A DNA stretch of 64,000 bases from Thamnaconus septentrionalis (GCA_009823395.1 CM020510.1:18602773-18666772); one strand, 5' to 3'. Counted from the first letter of the stretch, positions 37,619 to 51,100 are shown. Numbers and translations: made by a program. The notes: generated by a model from the sequence alone, not told the origin.

Positions 37619-39330
37619 AAAGAATAACAATCATCCTTGACTTGGGTTCTTCAATCAAAAGAAGTATCATCTGCTTGGCACGAGACATCCTGCCGCGCAT
37701 CTGTAACTACTGAATCAGCCGCTGTTAGAGTTTAATTAACGTGGTGTTCGATCCGAGTGGCAATAAGCCTCCGCTTGTCAAATCCAACAGCGGTATCCCA
37801 AATGATTGCCCTCCAACTGGGGTGGGGGGGCGAGCATGCTCGAGGTGAAGAGCGGCGGCCTGTAATTATAGCAGGGAGCTCGAAGGCTAAAAATTCATCG
37901 GGCGCGATGTTGCTCCCCGTGACCACTCGTGACAAGAGGGATATCGGCCAACTGCGACCTCGGCTGCCGCTCGAGCAGAAGTGCCAGCCGATGTTTTTTT
38001 CCGAATTTTTTTTTTTTTTTCTTTCCCCAAGGTCTGGCAGTGCGTCCTCCCACCAGTCCCGCTCGTCAGTTTAAACACAACATAATCACAGATCTTCAGA
38101 GAGGCAGAGGGCCAATTCCCACGTTTGCCACTTTGCAGGAACGCTTTTTGTCGGCGGCTCTACCGCGGCTTCGTATCCAATCTGTGTGAGGCAAAGACGA
38201 AAAACAGCAAAACAAAAATAAAGCAAAACAAAGCAACAACACAACTGCGTCCTCCCTCGCATGCACGGCCGAGGTGGAGGCGTCCTGCGATGCAATGTTC
38301 CGCTTTGTGTCACTTTGTGCGGTGGCTGAGCCTCAGGTGTGACTACACACACGGTGGTGATTTGGCACGTCTCTGGTGGCCAGGTGTTCATTTAACTAAC
38401 AATAGGGCAACGACGTCACCGGCTCAGTCCTCTCTCATCACCATTGCAGCGAGGCAGGGCCGCTGTCACGCTGCCTCCAACCCCCGCCAACCCCCTCCTC
38501 CGTCCTGTCTGACTTGTAAATGGTCTTTTTATTTAAGGCAACCCCTTTGTTTGGTTTATCAAAAGACGCCTCTTGTTTGAAATGCAGGTGAGTGAAGGGG
38601 CTGGATGGATGGATGGTTGGATGGATGGATGGTTGGATGGATGGATGGATGGGTGGGTGGGTGGGTTCGTAGGGGACGGAGAAGGTGAGGGCACGACGTT
38701 GAGAGGTTCCCTGTTTAATTCATGGATTGATTGGGAGTTGAGAACAGATGGGGCTGTTGATTGCTGCGTCACTTCACTCATCGTCTGCCCCCCCCGGCCC
38801 AGTGGACCCAAACTGGATTGTGTGATATACCAGTATACACGGCAGACGGTGAATGCCGGGACGTTTCTGGGAAAAACGGGCTGAAAATAAAAGCATTCAA
38901 ATGAGGGCAGAGACACCAAAGCAAACATGGTTTATTGTTGAATCAAAGGTTGTTGGGCTTTTTTTTTGTTTTGTTTTGTTTTGTTTTTTGGCCCACCAGG
39001 TTGGAAATGTGGTTTCTTATGTAGCAATGACGGGTAGATGTTGAACGAATCTCCGTTGACGGCGACCTGATTGCAAAGCAATGCATTTATTGCAATGTAA
39101 AAGTGTAGTGTCCATCCGGTGAGCATTTCCAAAGTTGAAGTTCTAGTCTCTTCACATATATAAGCTCTATATGATCTCTTACATGCACAAACAAATCTTA
39201 TTCTTTCCCAAAACAGTCGGGGCTCAAAAACAATCTGCTAAGGGATCTGACAATTGCTTGATCCTTGGACTCAAAACCTCTGAGTTGCCGCCTCATGTGC
39301 CATGATAACATGAGGCAGGGGTCATAAAAT
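37619..39330. other. Gene-free DNA
   Basis: No exon is recognised. A GGAT-type tetranucleotide microsatellite fills 38,604-38,666 and creates a repetitive open frame on both strands. CpG-rich stretches occur at 37,900-38,000 and 38,240-38,300. Confidence 0.45.
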
Positions 39331-39339
39331 GTGACCCAA

Positions 39340-39780
39340 ATACCCTGAGTTTGAAGTAACAAAGTACATATACTGTGTCACTGCACTTAAGTAGATTTTT
39401 AAGGTATCTTTACTTGAGTATTCCTTTTTCTGACATTTGTTTTTTACTTCTAAGTCCTACATTTGTACAAATATCTGTACTTTCTACTTCTCACATTGGA
39501 AAAATGTCTTGACAAGATACAAATTCTGCTGAAAGCAAATTTGCTTATTATTTATTCTAGTTGCTTGAAGTGGAACCATTTGCAGTTCTATCACAACTTT
39601 TTCATTTTTGCAAAATTATAAACAAATGTGTAGTTTTTTACTTTTCATTTTTACTTAAGCACATTTCAGAACCTGTACTTTCTTACCTTTACTTGTGTAC
39701 ATGAGTAGAATCAGTTGTTTTACTTTGACCAGAGATTTTTTTTTACTCAAGAATCCACACTTTGACCTAAACCTAAGCAC
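39340..39780. repeat. GTAC/ACTT-rich teleost interspersed repeat
   Basis: The segment is built from AAGTACAT, CTTAAGTAG, TTTACTTGAGTA and CTGTACTTT words, a pattern I recognise from a widespread fish repeat. Both ends carry related words in inverted order, suggesting a DNA transposon, but no target duplication was found. Confidence 0.5.
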
Positions 39781-40794
39781 AGAATGTGAATGCTTTTGAC
39801 ATCTCTGCACCCCCAATGTTACCTTTTCTCAACATCAGAGATCCGTAAATACTTACCCTTAAAATTCACCTCTTGTTTCGACCCAAACAAGCATTGTATC
39901 AAAGAAGTCAGGCATACAATTCATCAGACACCGCGGAAACGACAGAACGTGTTTAAATTTTGAGCCGCAATGAATATTTGCCCGTGGAAATAGGATCAGA
40001 TATTCTGTCAACAGGTTCAAATTGGATACATGACGGGGAAACTGAAGGATTTCAGGAGTGGAGGTGAAAATCATCGTTCAACGGTCAGGTGTGCGGAGCC
40101 GCCTTTTGTCGAGCGACACCTGAGGGGATGACACACACAAGTGTGTGGCTGTACACAATTATGCAGGCTCTCAGGAAAAACTCAGAGGACGTATCCATTA
40201 CCCGCAACCGGATTATGCTCACATTCTCCCGAAGGTGGTACAAAAGTTGTGGCGTTGCAATTAAATGGCTGACGAAGACGGTGTGAAAGAACTTGAGCGA
40301 TGTGTTTGCGCCAGCAGGGTTTTTTTTTTTTTTCCCCGCCGCGGCGATCGACTGAGCGCGGACCAGGGGTCACATCAAACGTATCAAATATTGACCAGAG
40401 CGACGGCGCAGCCAATTAGAATCACAGCCGGACGCTGATATCGGTGGCACTCGCTTTGCTGAGACGGCACGCAGCGGGAAATTCATTCTGTCATCTGAAC
40501 GCTGAGGGATTAAAAAAAAAAAACACACAGGGAGAGCAAGAATATTAATCAAGGTGTGGAAAAACAGATTTTTTTTTTTGTTTTTAACTATTCAACTATT
40601 CAGCTCCCTTTTAGCAGAGACCGAAGCAGGAGGTCGCTGCCCAGTCAGGTTGGAGGTGTTGCTCAGGCCGGACCCGCGGAGAACAGTGTGTTTGGTCCAA
40701 TTCAAATATGACGGATTAAAGGGCGATGTGGGGGCGGAGGGTCAAAATTAACATGTCTCATTAGGGAAGAGTTTCACCTGCGGTGTCACTTTTA

Positions 40795-40880
40795 GATTGG
40801 ATTAGATTCAACTTTATTGTCATTGCACATGTCACAAGTGCAGAGCATACATACATATACATAGATAGTGCAAATGAATA
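40795..40880 (-). repeat. LINE 3'-tail fragment, minus orientation
   Basis: AGATTCAACTTTATTGTCATT followed by GCACATGTCACAAGTGC is a familiar fish retroelement tail read backward; it is abbreviated here to its key words TTCAACTTTATTGTCATTGC. The body is not recognisable. Confidence 0.45.
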
Positions 40881-40937
40881 ATTGAGCTGTTGCTATAAAG
40901 TGTAGGTATGAAATAATGAAAAATGAACTGTGCTAAT

Positions 40938-41438
40938 TAGGGCTGTCAACGTTAACGTGTTATTAACATGTTATTAACGCTCAAACTCTTTTTGACGGCC
41001 AGCTGCTCAGCTGCTGTTTACCCCCATTCAGACAACCCCCTCTGCTTTTCCACTTCCAAGATCAATTTTACGTCGTCCGTGTTGACTTCACGACAAACCT
41101 TCTCTGCCTCTTCTCTCTCTCGCTTTTTCCCTTTGTTTGTGACAGCCTAACTCCACCTAACACCACCACCCCGTAGCCAGCCCACTCCATTGCTCACTTT
41201 CGCGAGCCTGTGTGTGTGTATGTGCGTTTCATCTCTCTCGCACTCTGATACAAGATGCTGACAAATATAGCATACAAAAATATGATTGAATTTTTCATTT
41301 GTGGTACTTTATTTTGAAAATTAACCTGATTTTCTCATTTTTCTTCGAGCGACTTCCTGTCCAGGTGACGCAGATTCAGTGTGATCTGGGCATAGGCCAG
41401 AACCCAGCCACAGAATTTCTAATCGACTGACAGTCCTA
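40938..41438. mobile_element. Non-autonomous hAT-like DNA transposon
   Basis: Terminal inverted repeats TAGGGCTGTCAACG and TAGGACTGTCAGTCG bound a 501-bp segment with early TTAACG words. The 8-bp flanks (GTGCTAAT and GTATAAAT) agree at five of eight positions, which could be a decayed hAT target duplication. The interior has no transposase. Confidence 0.55.
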
Positions 41439-43285
41439 GTATAAATAGGTTCAAAATATATAAATCTATATTGATTTAGTAATATGCACTGATTTTGATG
41501 TTTGCAGTATGTACATGAGCGCAGGGATGTTACTAACAGTGATGCGGGGAAGTTGTTTGGGAATAAGTCTGGTAAAATTACAATATGTACAGCAGTGACT
41601 TTACCCCGCCAAAATGAAGACAATTTAACCACTTCATGCGTCCAAAACACTGCAAAAATGTGTGATTTCCACACGTCATCACCGTGTGTCATACCGACAT
41701 GGCAAACTGCTGCTATTAGGAGTCGTTAGGTAACATAAAAACACCTGATCGACACCTCGTCTCGCACAGCTGCCCTCCCACCTGCAGCTGATTAGCCTGG
41801 CCCCCTCCTCTGCCCAAGCCCCGCCCTCTAACCGGGCTCCGGAGCCGGGTTGGTGACGCAAACAGCCTCTCACACCTGTGACCGTTTAGCAGTCACCAGA
41901 GGAAGGACAATAATAATAGGCTCCGTTTGGCGCGCGGTGGTTTCTGCCGCTGGCCTGTTACTGTGGTTTTCATGACTGCGTTTGGGCTTTTATGAGACAC
42001 TTTGTATTTGGAGAACAATTTGTGTCACTTGTCGGTTGCTTGCGTTCTTTCTGTTGTTTTTTTTTCAGTATTCAGCTTCTTGTTACTTTGCTTTATTGTT
42101 GTCTTGTCTCACCTCCTTTTGTGAAACTTGATAATAAATGAAAAATTACCTTTTAATTTGACGGTCAAATCAGTCCCAGGTCTCTGTTCCTTCCTTCCTT
42201 TAATGTGCCGGAACAACAGTATGACACTTGTTACACATTCAGAAAAATCCAGTCAAGTCGTGGTTTCAGTGTTCCCATTTCTTTCTTTCTTTCTTTCTTA
42301 TAACCTCCAGTTCAATTTTTAGTAACAAAACGAATATGTACAGCTATGCTGGCGAGGTAGATAGGAATCTTTTAGAAATAGCTGCCTGTGACCACTTTTA
42401 GATTATTTACTGAAAAAGCTCACATCATATCCTACTGTTTTTTTTATTTATTTTTATTATATCCTTGTTTTTGTAATGAAGCTTCCCCCCTGTTTCAAGC
42501 ATCTCTGTTCATCTTTAATAAACTGCCACTGCTGTAATCTCTCCTCCCGTCACTTATGTCAGGAATTTCGGGCAGTGTGGCCCCCTGTGGTGTCACAATA
42601 TCATTTAGCGTGTTGCCTGAACCATTTTCCCCTGTCATCTTTTTTCGTGAGTGTTTCAACTGTCCCCAAAAAATGAAACAGCGAGAAATATTTAATGCCT
42701 AATGATGCAATCACAGACACATTCATGCAAAAGCGACGCCTGACACCACCATGTTTTGATGGATTACGCTGGTTTACCTTTTAAAATAGACTGTTTACTC
42801 TGTTGCGTCACCATTTTTTTTTTTTTTTTTTTTGTCTTAAAGAATCAAAACACTGCTAATTGATCATCATTCCAGCAACAGGAAGCTGCCTGGCTTATTT
42901 ATCTCTGCGGGTTAAAGTCTGTATTCCACCATGTGTGTGTGTGTGTGTGTGTGTGTGGTGGTGGTGGTGGGGGGGGGGGGTGTAAATTGTGCGTTCGTTT
43001 ATTCATTTATTTTCCCCCGCGTCCGTATCCATTTCCTCGTCGCCTAAAGAAAACGAGGGGAGGGAGGCGGGGTCAGGCTCGCGTGGTTTACGGCTTTGAA
43101 AAAAAAGGGAAAAAAATCCTCCCAGCGCTGCCTCGGAAGGGGCGGGGCCAGGAGGGAGAGAAGCGCTGGGGGAGAGGCGTTAATGGCGTGAAACACGTGA
43201 CGTTGTAGGTTGCAGGACACACAACATCTGGCCCAGTTATCTTGCAGGTATTGAAGGATAAAAATACAACCATATGTATACCGTA

Positions 43286-43355
<70 letters not shown>

Positions 43356-45500
43356 ATAATTTTGTGTCTTGTGTCCTCACACCGATGCTCGCTGGAGCCT
43401 CTCGTCAACCAACCAAAGGCTCGCGTGCCGGTGGACGGACGTCCAGGAGTCGTCTCTTGATGTCTTGTCATCATCTGACACAATGTGCTTTGCACTAGGG
43501 GGAGACAAAGACCCTGGCTGGGCTGGAACGCTGAGTGCCGCGCATGACGTTTTTATTAAATGAAGCTCATACTCATATTGCACAATAGTTCTGCCTCTCA
43601 CGGGAGGAAGAGGAAGTGTCTGCAGAAACTGTGCTTTACACCTTTTATTTATTTATTTATTTTTTTCACAGTTACCGACCCCGCCTCCTCTTTGTGTCAT
43701 CAGTGCCGCTTTGTGCGATTGGACGTCTCCACTTCAGACGCACTTCAGGTTTACTACTGCAGATGTGACGCTACAGCAGAGCACCGAGGAAGCCTTCAAG
43801 CCCAATGCTAACGCTAACGATTAGCCTTCCATCAGTGGAAAAGTCAGATCATTGGAACTCCTGAACCGCTCCCGAGTTCACATCTCGCCTCTGTAATATT
43901 GGCGTACTTTGTCTGTCTGTTTGTTTTACATCCAATTGTTCAGGATTTGTTTTGAATCTGAACAATTTCATGTTCCGTTCTGGGCCCAGCCCGGCCCGGC
44001 CCGGCGCTCTAATTGAAACATATTTGTGGAATGTGGGCCACATTACTGGGTTGTATCCTGGGGGAGGTACGTAGTAACAATAGCGAGACGAGGCGGAGAC
44101 GTGTGCAGGAGACGAAGAGGAAGGTCTCGCAGCAGCTGTGCCATAATGTATCGGGACGGCGCCGCTCAATCAATAACCAATTTATGGGAGTTTGATGGAA
44201 GGATAAAAGGTGGGCTCGTGGCTCGCCTTTTTGAGGGGGGGGCGGAGGCGTCCATTTATTTCTCACCTTTCAATGGGAAAGCCCATCAGACCCTTCTAGA
44301 AGCGAGGCATGCTGGGTGACAGCTCATCCCAGGTGCGTGTTGTTGTTTTGTTTTTTTTTACGGCCGTGGGAGTGAACGCGTCGGTGCGGCCGTCGCCATG
44401 ACAACGGCCGCTGCTGCATCCCTCACTCGAGGTCATGACTCGCTAAAAGAGCAATTTCTATCACATCCCCTGCAGTCCGTCGACCCTCCGCTAGCCGCTT
44501 TCCCCGCCGCCGGCTCACTGTTATCGCTTTTACTCTCTTGAGTGTCGCTTCGAAACAAAAGAAAACAATAAAGGGGATGGAAGTTAAAAGGGAGGCGAGC
44601 GCTTCCATCAGCCAACCCTCCACTAGTCAGTCAGTCTAGGCAGCGGATGCGGCGTGGACTTCTGAAGGCAACACAGGCGCTTGAAGACACGGGCTGTGAA
44701 ATCCATACCATTTAATGAGGCAGCTCACTCACACAGTGGATATATGTGCAACAGACAAGAGAGGCACAACGTTGAGTCTCGACAGCAACGCCGGCGAGGA
44801 GCACGAGCAGCCGTGAAAATCTACACCCGGTGAAATTGCGTTCGCCTGTCGGCGCGGCTCCTGAATTGAGAATTTATGCAAAGGAGAAAATAAGAAAGGA
44901 CCTCTCGGGCAAGTGCAGATCAACTGGAGGAGAGGGGCGGGGGAGAGAATCAAGTCCTCCATCTTTATGCATGACAGCTTTCTCCTTCATCTGCACATAC
45001 ACACAGTATAAAAGCCACATAGCAAATTTCCTGAAAAAAGACATTAGAAAGAATATTGGCAGGTATAAATGAAACTGTAGTCAAAGTAAAAAAAAGAAAA
45101 GAAAATCTCAATGTCCATAAAAGTGTCATAAACAAAGTAGAAAGGTAGCACAGAGCATTGTATAAGAGTATAAGTGACATACTGCATCTTAACCTTAAAT
45201 GCTTTGCCATTTCGGAACCACAGCATAATTGCTAACAATTACAAACATGTATTCTTAGGTCCATTTTATTAGTAAAACTGCTTTGTGCCTTATTTCTTTC
45301 TTTCTTTCTTTTAATTTTTGAGACAAATATTTATTTGATTTAATATATGTCGTAACAAGTACTACTTATGTTTTAGACCAAAGAAAACCAAAAACAGATT
45401 GGACACTTTCACAATTTGATTGGTTCTTCACAAGTAGCAGTCTAATAACGGTTTGTTCATAGTGCTGAAGGTAAGGGTTCGGACGTCCACATCTGTCATG
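41439..45500. other. Gene-free DNA with a long AT-dinucleotide palindrome
   Basis: No exon is recognised. Microsatellites include (GT)n/(GGT)n/G-run at 42,932-42,980, a TG-TA-CA palindromic dinucleotide tract at 43,286-43,355, (CTTT)n at 42,282-42,299 and 45,294-45,311. CpG-rich stretches lie at 43,020-43,200 and 44,360-44,530. The mixed region could include 3' UTR of scn3b if the proposed terminal exon is right. Confidence 0.4.
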
Positions 45501-45526
45501 TGACCCTCAAGTCCCGCCGTGATTGG

Positions 45527-45533
45527 TTAGTAC
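45527..45533 (-). CDS. scn3b: Possible scn3b terminal coding exon (very short)
   Basis: No exon encoding the usual beta-subunit C terminus (a SDYLAI-like motif) was found by eye between 36,000 and 48,027. The strongest minus-strand acceptor noticed is a run of T and C ending in CAG at 45,534-45,536. Splicing exon 4 to it would add Gly and Tyr and then TAA at 45,527-45,529, giving a 202-residue protein. This is inference from splice signals only; the true last exon may have been missed. Confidence 0.25.
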
Positions 45534-45539
45534 CTGGGG

Positions 45540-47186
45540 GGGAAAAAAAGGAGAACATTCAAGTCTTAGTTAACATGAAGTGATTTTCAATTTAAATGAG
45601 CAACTTCAATGATTGTTGGTGTTGGTTGGTTTAGGTTGTACGGTTGGATGGATGGATGGATGGTTCCATCATGGATGGATGGATGGTTGGCAGGGGAGAT
45701 TAACTATTTCAACAAATGAAAACTGTTTTCATTTATGTTTCAATTCATATCTAAATCGTTTTCAACTGAAAACAGCAAAACAATTTGAGAAATTCTCGAA
45801 ACTATGCAAACCAGTTTGGCCAAAGGACTGAGAGGGTGTCTAACTGTAGCGTAAACGTACAGTTCCTTTACTGACTGTTTTTGTGCTGGTCATACCAATG
45901 TATGTGAAACATACAAACCAGAGGGAGAGATTCTAAAAAGTTGTAGGATTTAACTTTTAGTGTTGGTAAAAATGGCAAAACTAAAACAACAGACAAAAAA
46001 AAAAACCAAACAATTACAGAGCAGTGTTTTATTACTTATCAATGTAAAATTTTAATAGAGAGCAAAACAAATGCAGCAACTCCAGAGACAGACATTTTTG
46101 ACGTGAACATTTTCAAATCTTGACATTTTTAACATTATATCGCTCAGTATTCAAGGGTAAAGTCTTGCTCACATATCTTACCAACCTTGAGTTTCACATT
46201 TTGTATTGGTTTCCCATTCAGAGCCCTTTACATAGAAAGAGGCAAGAAGTGCCACAGTGACAACCAGGATTTTCACTATTAATCCAAAAGTATCACCAAC
46301 ATTTTCTCTATGTGCTTTGGCAGGATTTGGTCCAGCCACCCCCTAACATTGTGACAAACCATGTGCACCATGGGCAAACCATCTCTGGCGCCAGACTAGC
46401 GCTTTTAAAGAAAAAAAAAAAAAGATAAAGCCTGTTTCTTTCTGAGTGATGACCTGTTTCCTGCCGTTTCGTCTTGTCGGAGGGCAACATGACTCATTTT
46501 AGCGGAGGAACTGACAAACGACAAAATGTCACCTCAGAACGCGCCACCTGAGCCATGTATCCACCACGGCCGAGTGGTGATCCATGGAGGGATCAGGGCC
46601 GCGTGTTGAGTTAAGCATTGAGTGATTGAATGTGTGCAGCTCTGTAAACTTAATCAGTGCTGCAACTGTGAGAGTTAATGAAATGTGGCCACCTTAGAGC
46701 CATTATCGAACTGTGAATCAACACACGGCGGCGAGCAGCGACGCCCACTCAGGCGCCGCTTCCTGATTGGCCTTGCAAATTGAAAGGGCCTCAACTTTTA
46801 TTTATTAGTAGCAAAGTCAATAATAAAAAAAAGAATAGCTGTTGTGTTTTCATTTATTAATAAGCATTTTCTGATTTTTCTGGTTAATTCGTAAGGAGGC
46901 AGGCATGTTGTGCCACCATATATCAACAGTAGACCAGAACGTGGGTCTGCTTGGGGATAACCTTTTATAGTGTTTGCAATAGGCTTCTGCTTCTTACCAT
47001 TAGAGGCTAATAAATCTTACCCACACAACCTTTATATTTGTTTGTTTGAATTTTTGACTTAATTTAGGAAAATACTTTGGTACTAATAATCATATAATTC
47101 TCATGTCTAAAGCTACAGATTTCTGTATTTTAATTACCGTGCTAGCTAAATGGAAGTGTTTGATGTCAAATAGTGAGTTTGAAATC
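45540..47186. other. Gene-free DNA, possible scn3b last intron
   Basis: No exon encoding a beta-subunit tail is seen on the minus strand. GGAT microsatellite pieces lie at 45,645-45,690. The 46,560-46,790 block has mixed composition and might be regulatory. Confidence 0.4.
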
Positions 47187-47234
47187 CTAATTCCTCGCAG
47201 TTCTTTCCAGTGGGACAGAACTGCGAGGAATTAG
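47187..47234. repeat. Perfect inverted repeat, 18-bp arms, 12-bp loop
   Basis: Arms starting CTAATTCCTCGCAG (47,187-47,204) and its exact complement (47,217-47,234) surround the loop TTCCAGTGGGAC. There are no mismatches. The DNA to the left is A/T-rich and that to the right is CpG-rich, so the palindrome marks a composition boundary. It lies within the presumed scn3b intron or 3' region. Confidence 0.85.
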
Positions 47235-48027
47235 CGCGTGAATGTAACATCTTTGACCACAAAGCCTCTTGTGTAGCCCTTTTCAAGGCACCGTGCTCGA
47301 CGCGACTGGCCTACTTCCGCGCCACTGTGCTGCAGCACAAACGCAGCATTGTGTCCCAACTTGTCACACTGTCTTACAAGCCGATTAAACGCCCGCAAAC
47401 GCGCAGGTACCCGGCGCGTCAGCGCAGGGGCGCGCTATGAAATCGGGGGCTAATTGTCAGCTGCGACGCGTTAAAGTGGATCAGGACCGTGTGCCGCGCG
47501 TTATCTGCGATTGTTCCGCCGCGGCTATAAATTGCCTTTTCAAAAGGCTGTCAGTTCAGATCAAGTGGCCCAGTCGACGGGCGACAATCCGCTGGGAGCT
47601 GACGTTACAAGTGCACCCGGGGTCTTTGTCCGTGCTGACAAGGTGACGGGAAAAGTCAGTTTCTGGTGGAGCCAGAATCCTGTACTGAATGTAAGAAGCC
47701 AAAAAAAAAAAAGAAAAAAAAGTTGTTTAGGGAAAAAAAAAAGACAGCAGTCAGCAGGAGACCAAATTACTCAGGACAGGCAGTCGGAGTGAAAATAAGG
47801 ATTAGTGTTGCAGGGCAGCTTACGAACTGACAACAAATCAGCCTGGGCAACACCTTTTTCTCTCTCCGTCGCCGCTGAAAACTTCCCGCTTGCATCTTTC
47901 AGCAGCTGCCCGCTCTGCTGAGTCACGGAGACGATAAAGCCTCCCGCTTATCTCTCTAACAGCGGGATTCAGACGTATCTGTCCGACAAATGCGCGCTGC
48001 CGGGGCCTCCGCGTCGTCGGGACTCAC

Positions 48028-48166
48028 CCCGAATCCTGCGGCTGCTCATCCGACTTGGAGATCTTCCGGTAGCAGTAGACCATCTCCACCAGCAGCCAGC
48101 AGGTCAAGAACACGAGCAGCACATACATCATGATCTGGGAGTAGAGCGCCGTGGGGTCTCCGCTGG
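48028..48166 (-). CDS. scn3b: scn3b coding exon 4 (transmembrane segment)
   Basis: The exon has acceptor tgctctgcag at 48,167-48,168 and donor GTGAGT at 48,027. It encodes residues 155-201 with the hallmark SQIMMYVLLVFLT transmembrane start and the EMVYCYRK exit. The first two bases complete the codon left by exon 3, giving Ala155, and the exon ends in phase 2. If the donor were ignored the frame would stop immediately (TGA), but the strong donor and family structure argue for one more exon. Confidence 0.9.
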
Positions 48167-51100
48167 CTGCAGAGCACAAACAATAACAAGGGGAGCGGGA
48201 GACGATGTTTTATTCAGCAACGTGTTCCACTGTCTGAAAAGTTGTTCTTTTCTGTCCGTTGTACAAAGCAGGGGACACCTTATTCTTTCAGCGGGTTTAA
48301 GAGGGTATGCTAGGATTGCCTATGCGCGTGCAACTATAGCGGCCAGCAATAAGCTTCACTTTATGATGGTCATTTTTTTTTTTTTTTAACCTCACAGTTG
48401 AAATTTCACCAAGCTACTGCTAAGGTTGAACGATGCAAAGTCATGCTTCCAATGTTCATCCTGCAAAACAATAGAACTGATGGTAAAATGATGTATGAAT
48501 GATGCCATGTACAGGACGTCATACCCGCTAACAGGTTGAGGTTCGGAGAGTTAAGAGGTACTATGTGGAGTTTTTTACAAGGGAATAAATTCTTGTGTTC
48601 CCGCTAGGTCCAGAACTTCTACTCAAGGATTTGAAATTATTTTGCACCACCAATCCCGCTGCCGTGCAGTAGCGCCACCAGTGCCACAGAATTTTTTGAG
48701 CCAAACAGACACCAGTTTATGAAAAAAAAAAAAAAGGACAGAGAAAAAACAGCGAAGACACTTATAAAAAACTCCACAATTGCACAACCTTGTGTCATGA
48801 ACTCCACTCAGGGGGTCCGTGGTGTGTTCGATGAGCAAGGTCACCGTGGTTCCCTGGGCTGCATTGTCTCGGGTCAAGTTTGGACTTTGAGTTCAGAGGT
48901 TGGTCCTCCAATAGTCCCTGATAACACCACTGAAACAGGCCTCTGCAAATCAAACTCAAGTTCTCAAAGTTTGGAGGATCTAGGTCAAACCCTGGCTATT
49001 CCATAGTGTGCCGCGTTGCCCAGTGGGCCAGTGGTTCCACTTGTCAGGAGTGGTTTAATTGGCAACCGGAGGGCAACAAGTCCAATAATTAACAGCTATT
49101 CAACCGGATTCGAGATACAGACGACATCAACAAATGCAGCCGAGCCGAACCACTGTGAGCGGAGAGTGCGTACCCAATTCCAGAAAGCATGCTGACCAGA
49201 CAGCTGACAGCCCCTGCTGGTGTGATTCTGCTATGTCTGCAAATAGGGGCTGACGGTGTAACATAATCTGTTATAGGAAGGTGCAGATATGTTTGCATAG
49301 AGCTAATCCATTCCACTGTTGTGGACCTCATTACAGTAACAGGAACATTGACTCTCCACTGACTGGCAGTTTTGTGAAATTTGATACAACTGTAGAGCGC
49401 CATGTGTAAAAATGCACAAGATGTAGCAATCCTGGAGTGGCGCGTTCCCGAGGATAAATAAATGGAACACGTCTGCATCATTCATCTCTGATAATTAATT
49501 TTCTAACACATACACAGAGCAGTTTTTTGGGAGGGAGGAGGGAAGAGAAAAAAAATCGAGTAGTTTCAAATATACACGTCATTTTGTATATTCCATCGTG
49601 GTGGAGAATGACACATTCAGCAAGCCAAACATTTGAAGAGCAAAAAAAATACGTTACCCATTTATATTAGAAAGCAAAGTAGCCGGATTGCATTAACGTC
49701 TTCACTGACAACAGAAGAAAGCTTGGGTGAACAACAAAGGCAGACAAAAACAAAACAACAGTCATTTCCACTTCACATTACAGCAAAAGGAAGAGAGAGG
49801 GGAGAGTCGGCGGCAGAGGGTCACCGACGCCGAGGCGTCACTGGATGGAAACAACATGCTGGGAATATAAAATGAAAGACACGAAAACAATCTGATAAAC
49901 ACAGAGAAGGAAGGAAAGGTGTGCATGTGTGTGCGATACACAAAGGAGGCAGAAAGATTAAACACAGACAGGTCAACACTTTGTTGACTGGTGTCGCAGC
50001 CACAAGGGGATCGGATATTAACAGCAATCTCCGCAGCTCTTACTGTGAGCAGCTCAGCCATTGGGAACATTGCACACCGAAAGCTGTGCATTCTCAGGAA
50101 GCGTCTGCAGCTGTACGGTAAATAATGGCATCTCAGGCCTGAGCAGATTTACTGAACAACAGTCAAGGTGACGTAAAATTCTCCAATCCTGCTAGTGGAA
50201 TGTCTACCCTTTGGTTTAGTCTAGTTTGAAATATGCATCATCCAGTTGTGTCCATTACACTAATAGGGAGATTCAAACTGAAGGAACCTCCTATTAAATC
50301 AGTTCAGCCTGGGGCTAAAACATAAAATAATCATAAGAGATGCAAGCTTCTTGTCAAGTTCGAGATAGTTACAGAATGCAAGCACAGTTTTTTTTGGTTT
50401 TTTTTGCACAGTGCAAGCATCTAAGTTCTGGGGTTTGTTTCTCACTCTAGATAATCAGAGTATTACCTTTGCTGCGATGATGATCGGAGTTTTTGAATGC
50501 ATGAAAACAGCTTGATCTGACTGGAAACCGACAAAATTGGAAATTGGAAATTGGAAATCGGATAACGAGGCCCAGATTATTCGATCAGCCTCCAATCTCT
50601 CCTGCCATGCATACGGAGATACCCAATATGAATCGGACGATATGTTCTGCGCATGCTCAAGCTCTGCTCCTACGTTACAGAAGCGAGATGACTCGATAGG
50701 CGCGCCGGTGTCCTGCCCATGTCCATGGCGCCTTTGAGAACCAGCGGCACATACTTTGAGACTGCGGAATGGCGATTTAATCAAAAGAGGCGCGAAAAAT
50801 CCAGAATGATACCATATCGTAATACCCAGTTGAAATCAGAGGACAGCTGCACAGTTCTCTGTTCCGACCCTTCATCGCGCAATGGCAGCAATCTGATTAA
50901 GCTGCACAAACGCAATTGCTACCCTGTGAAATCAGTCTGAACATATTGTGCATTTTGTGAGCTCTTAGATGACTATTCCACCTCAAACATTAAGAGATGA
51001 CATCACTCAAGCATTCACTGGACCAATCTCTCTCTATGGCGGTCGAGCACTTGTTTCTAGACCGCAATGCCAAACCCCCAACAGCTGACCTCTAACAGGT

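Noticed and set aside
38573..38884. Frame with Trp-Met-Asp-Gly repeats
   Set aside because: Translation of a GGAT tetranucleotide microsatellite.
42335..42380. Possible scn3b tail exon (IYLAS on the minus strand)
   Set aside because: Only superficially like the beta-subunit tail; no proper acceptor, and the following residues do not match.
43044..43498. Frames with long Tyr-Ile repeats
   Set aside because: Translation of the TA dinucleotide tract; not protein.
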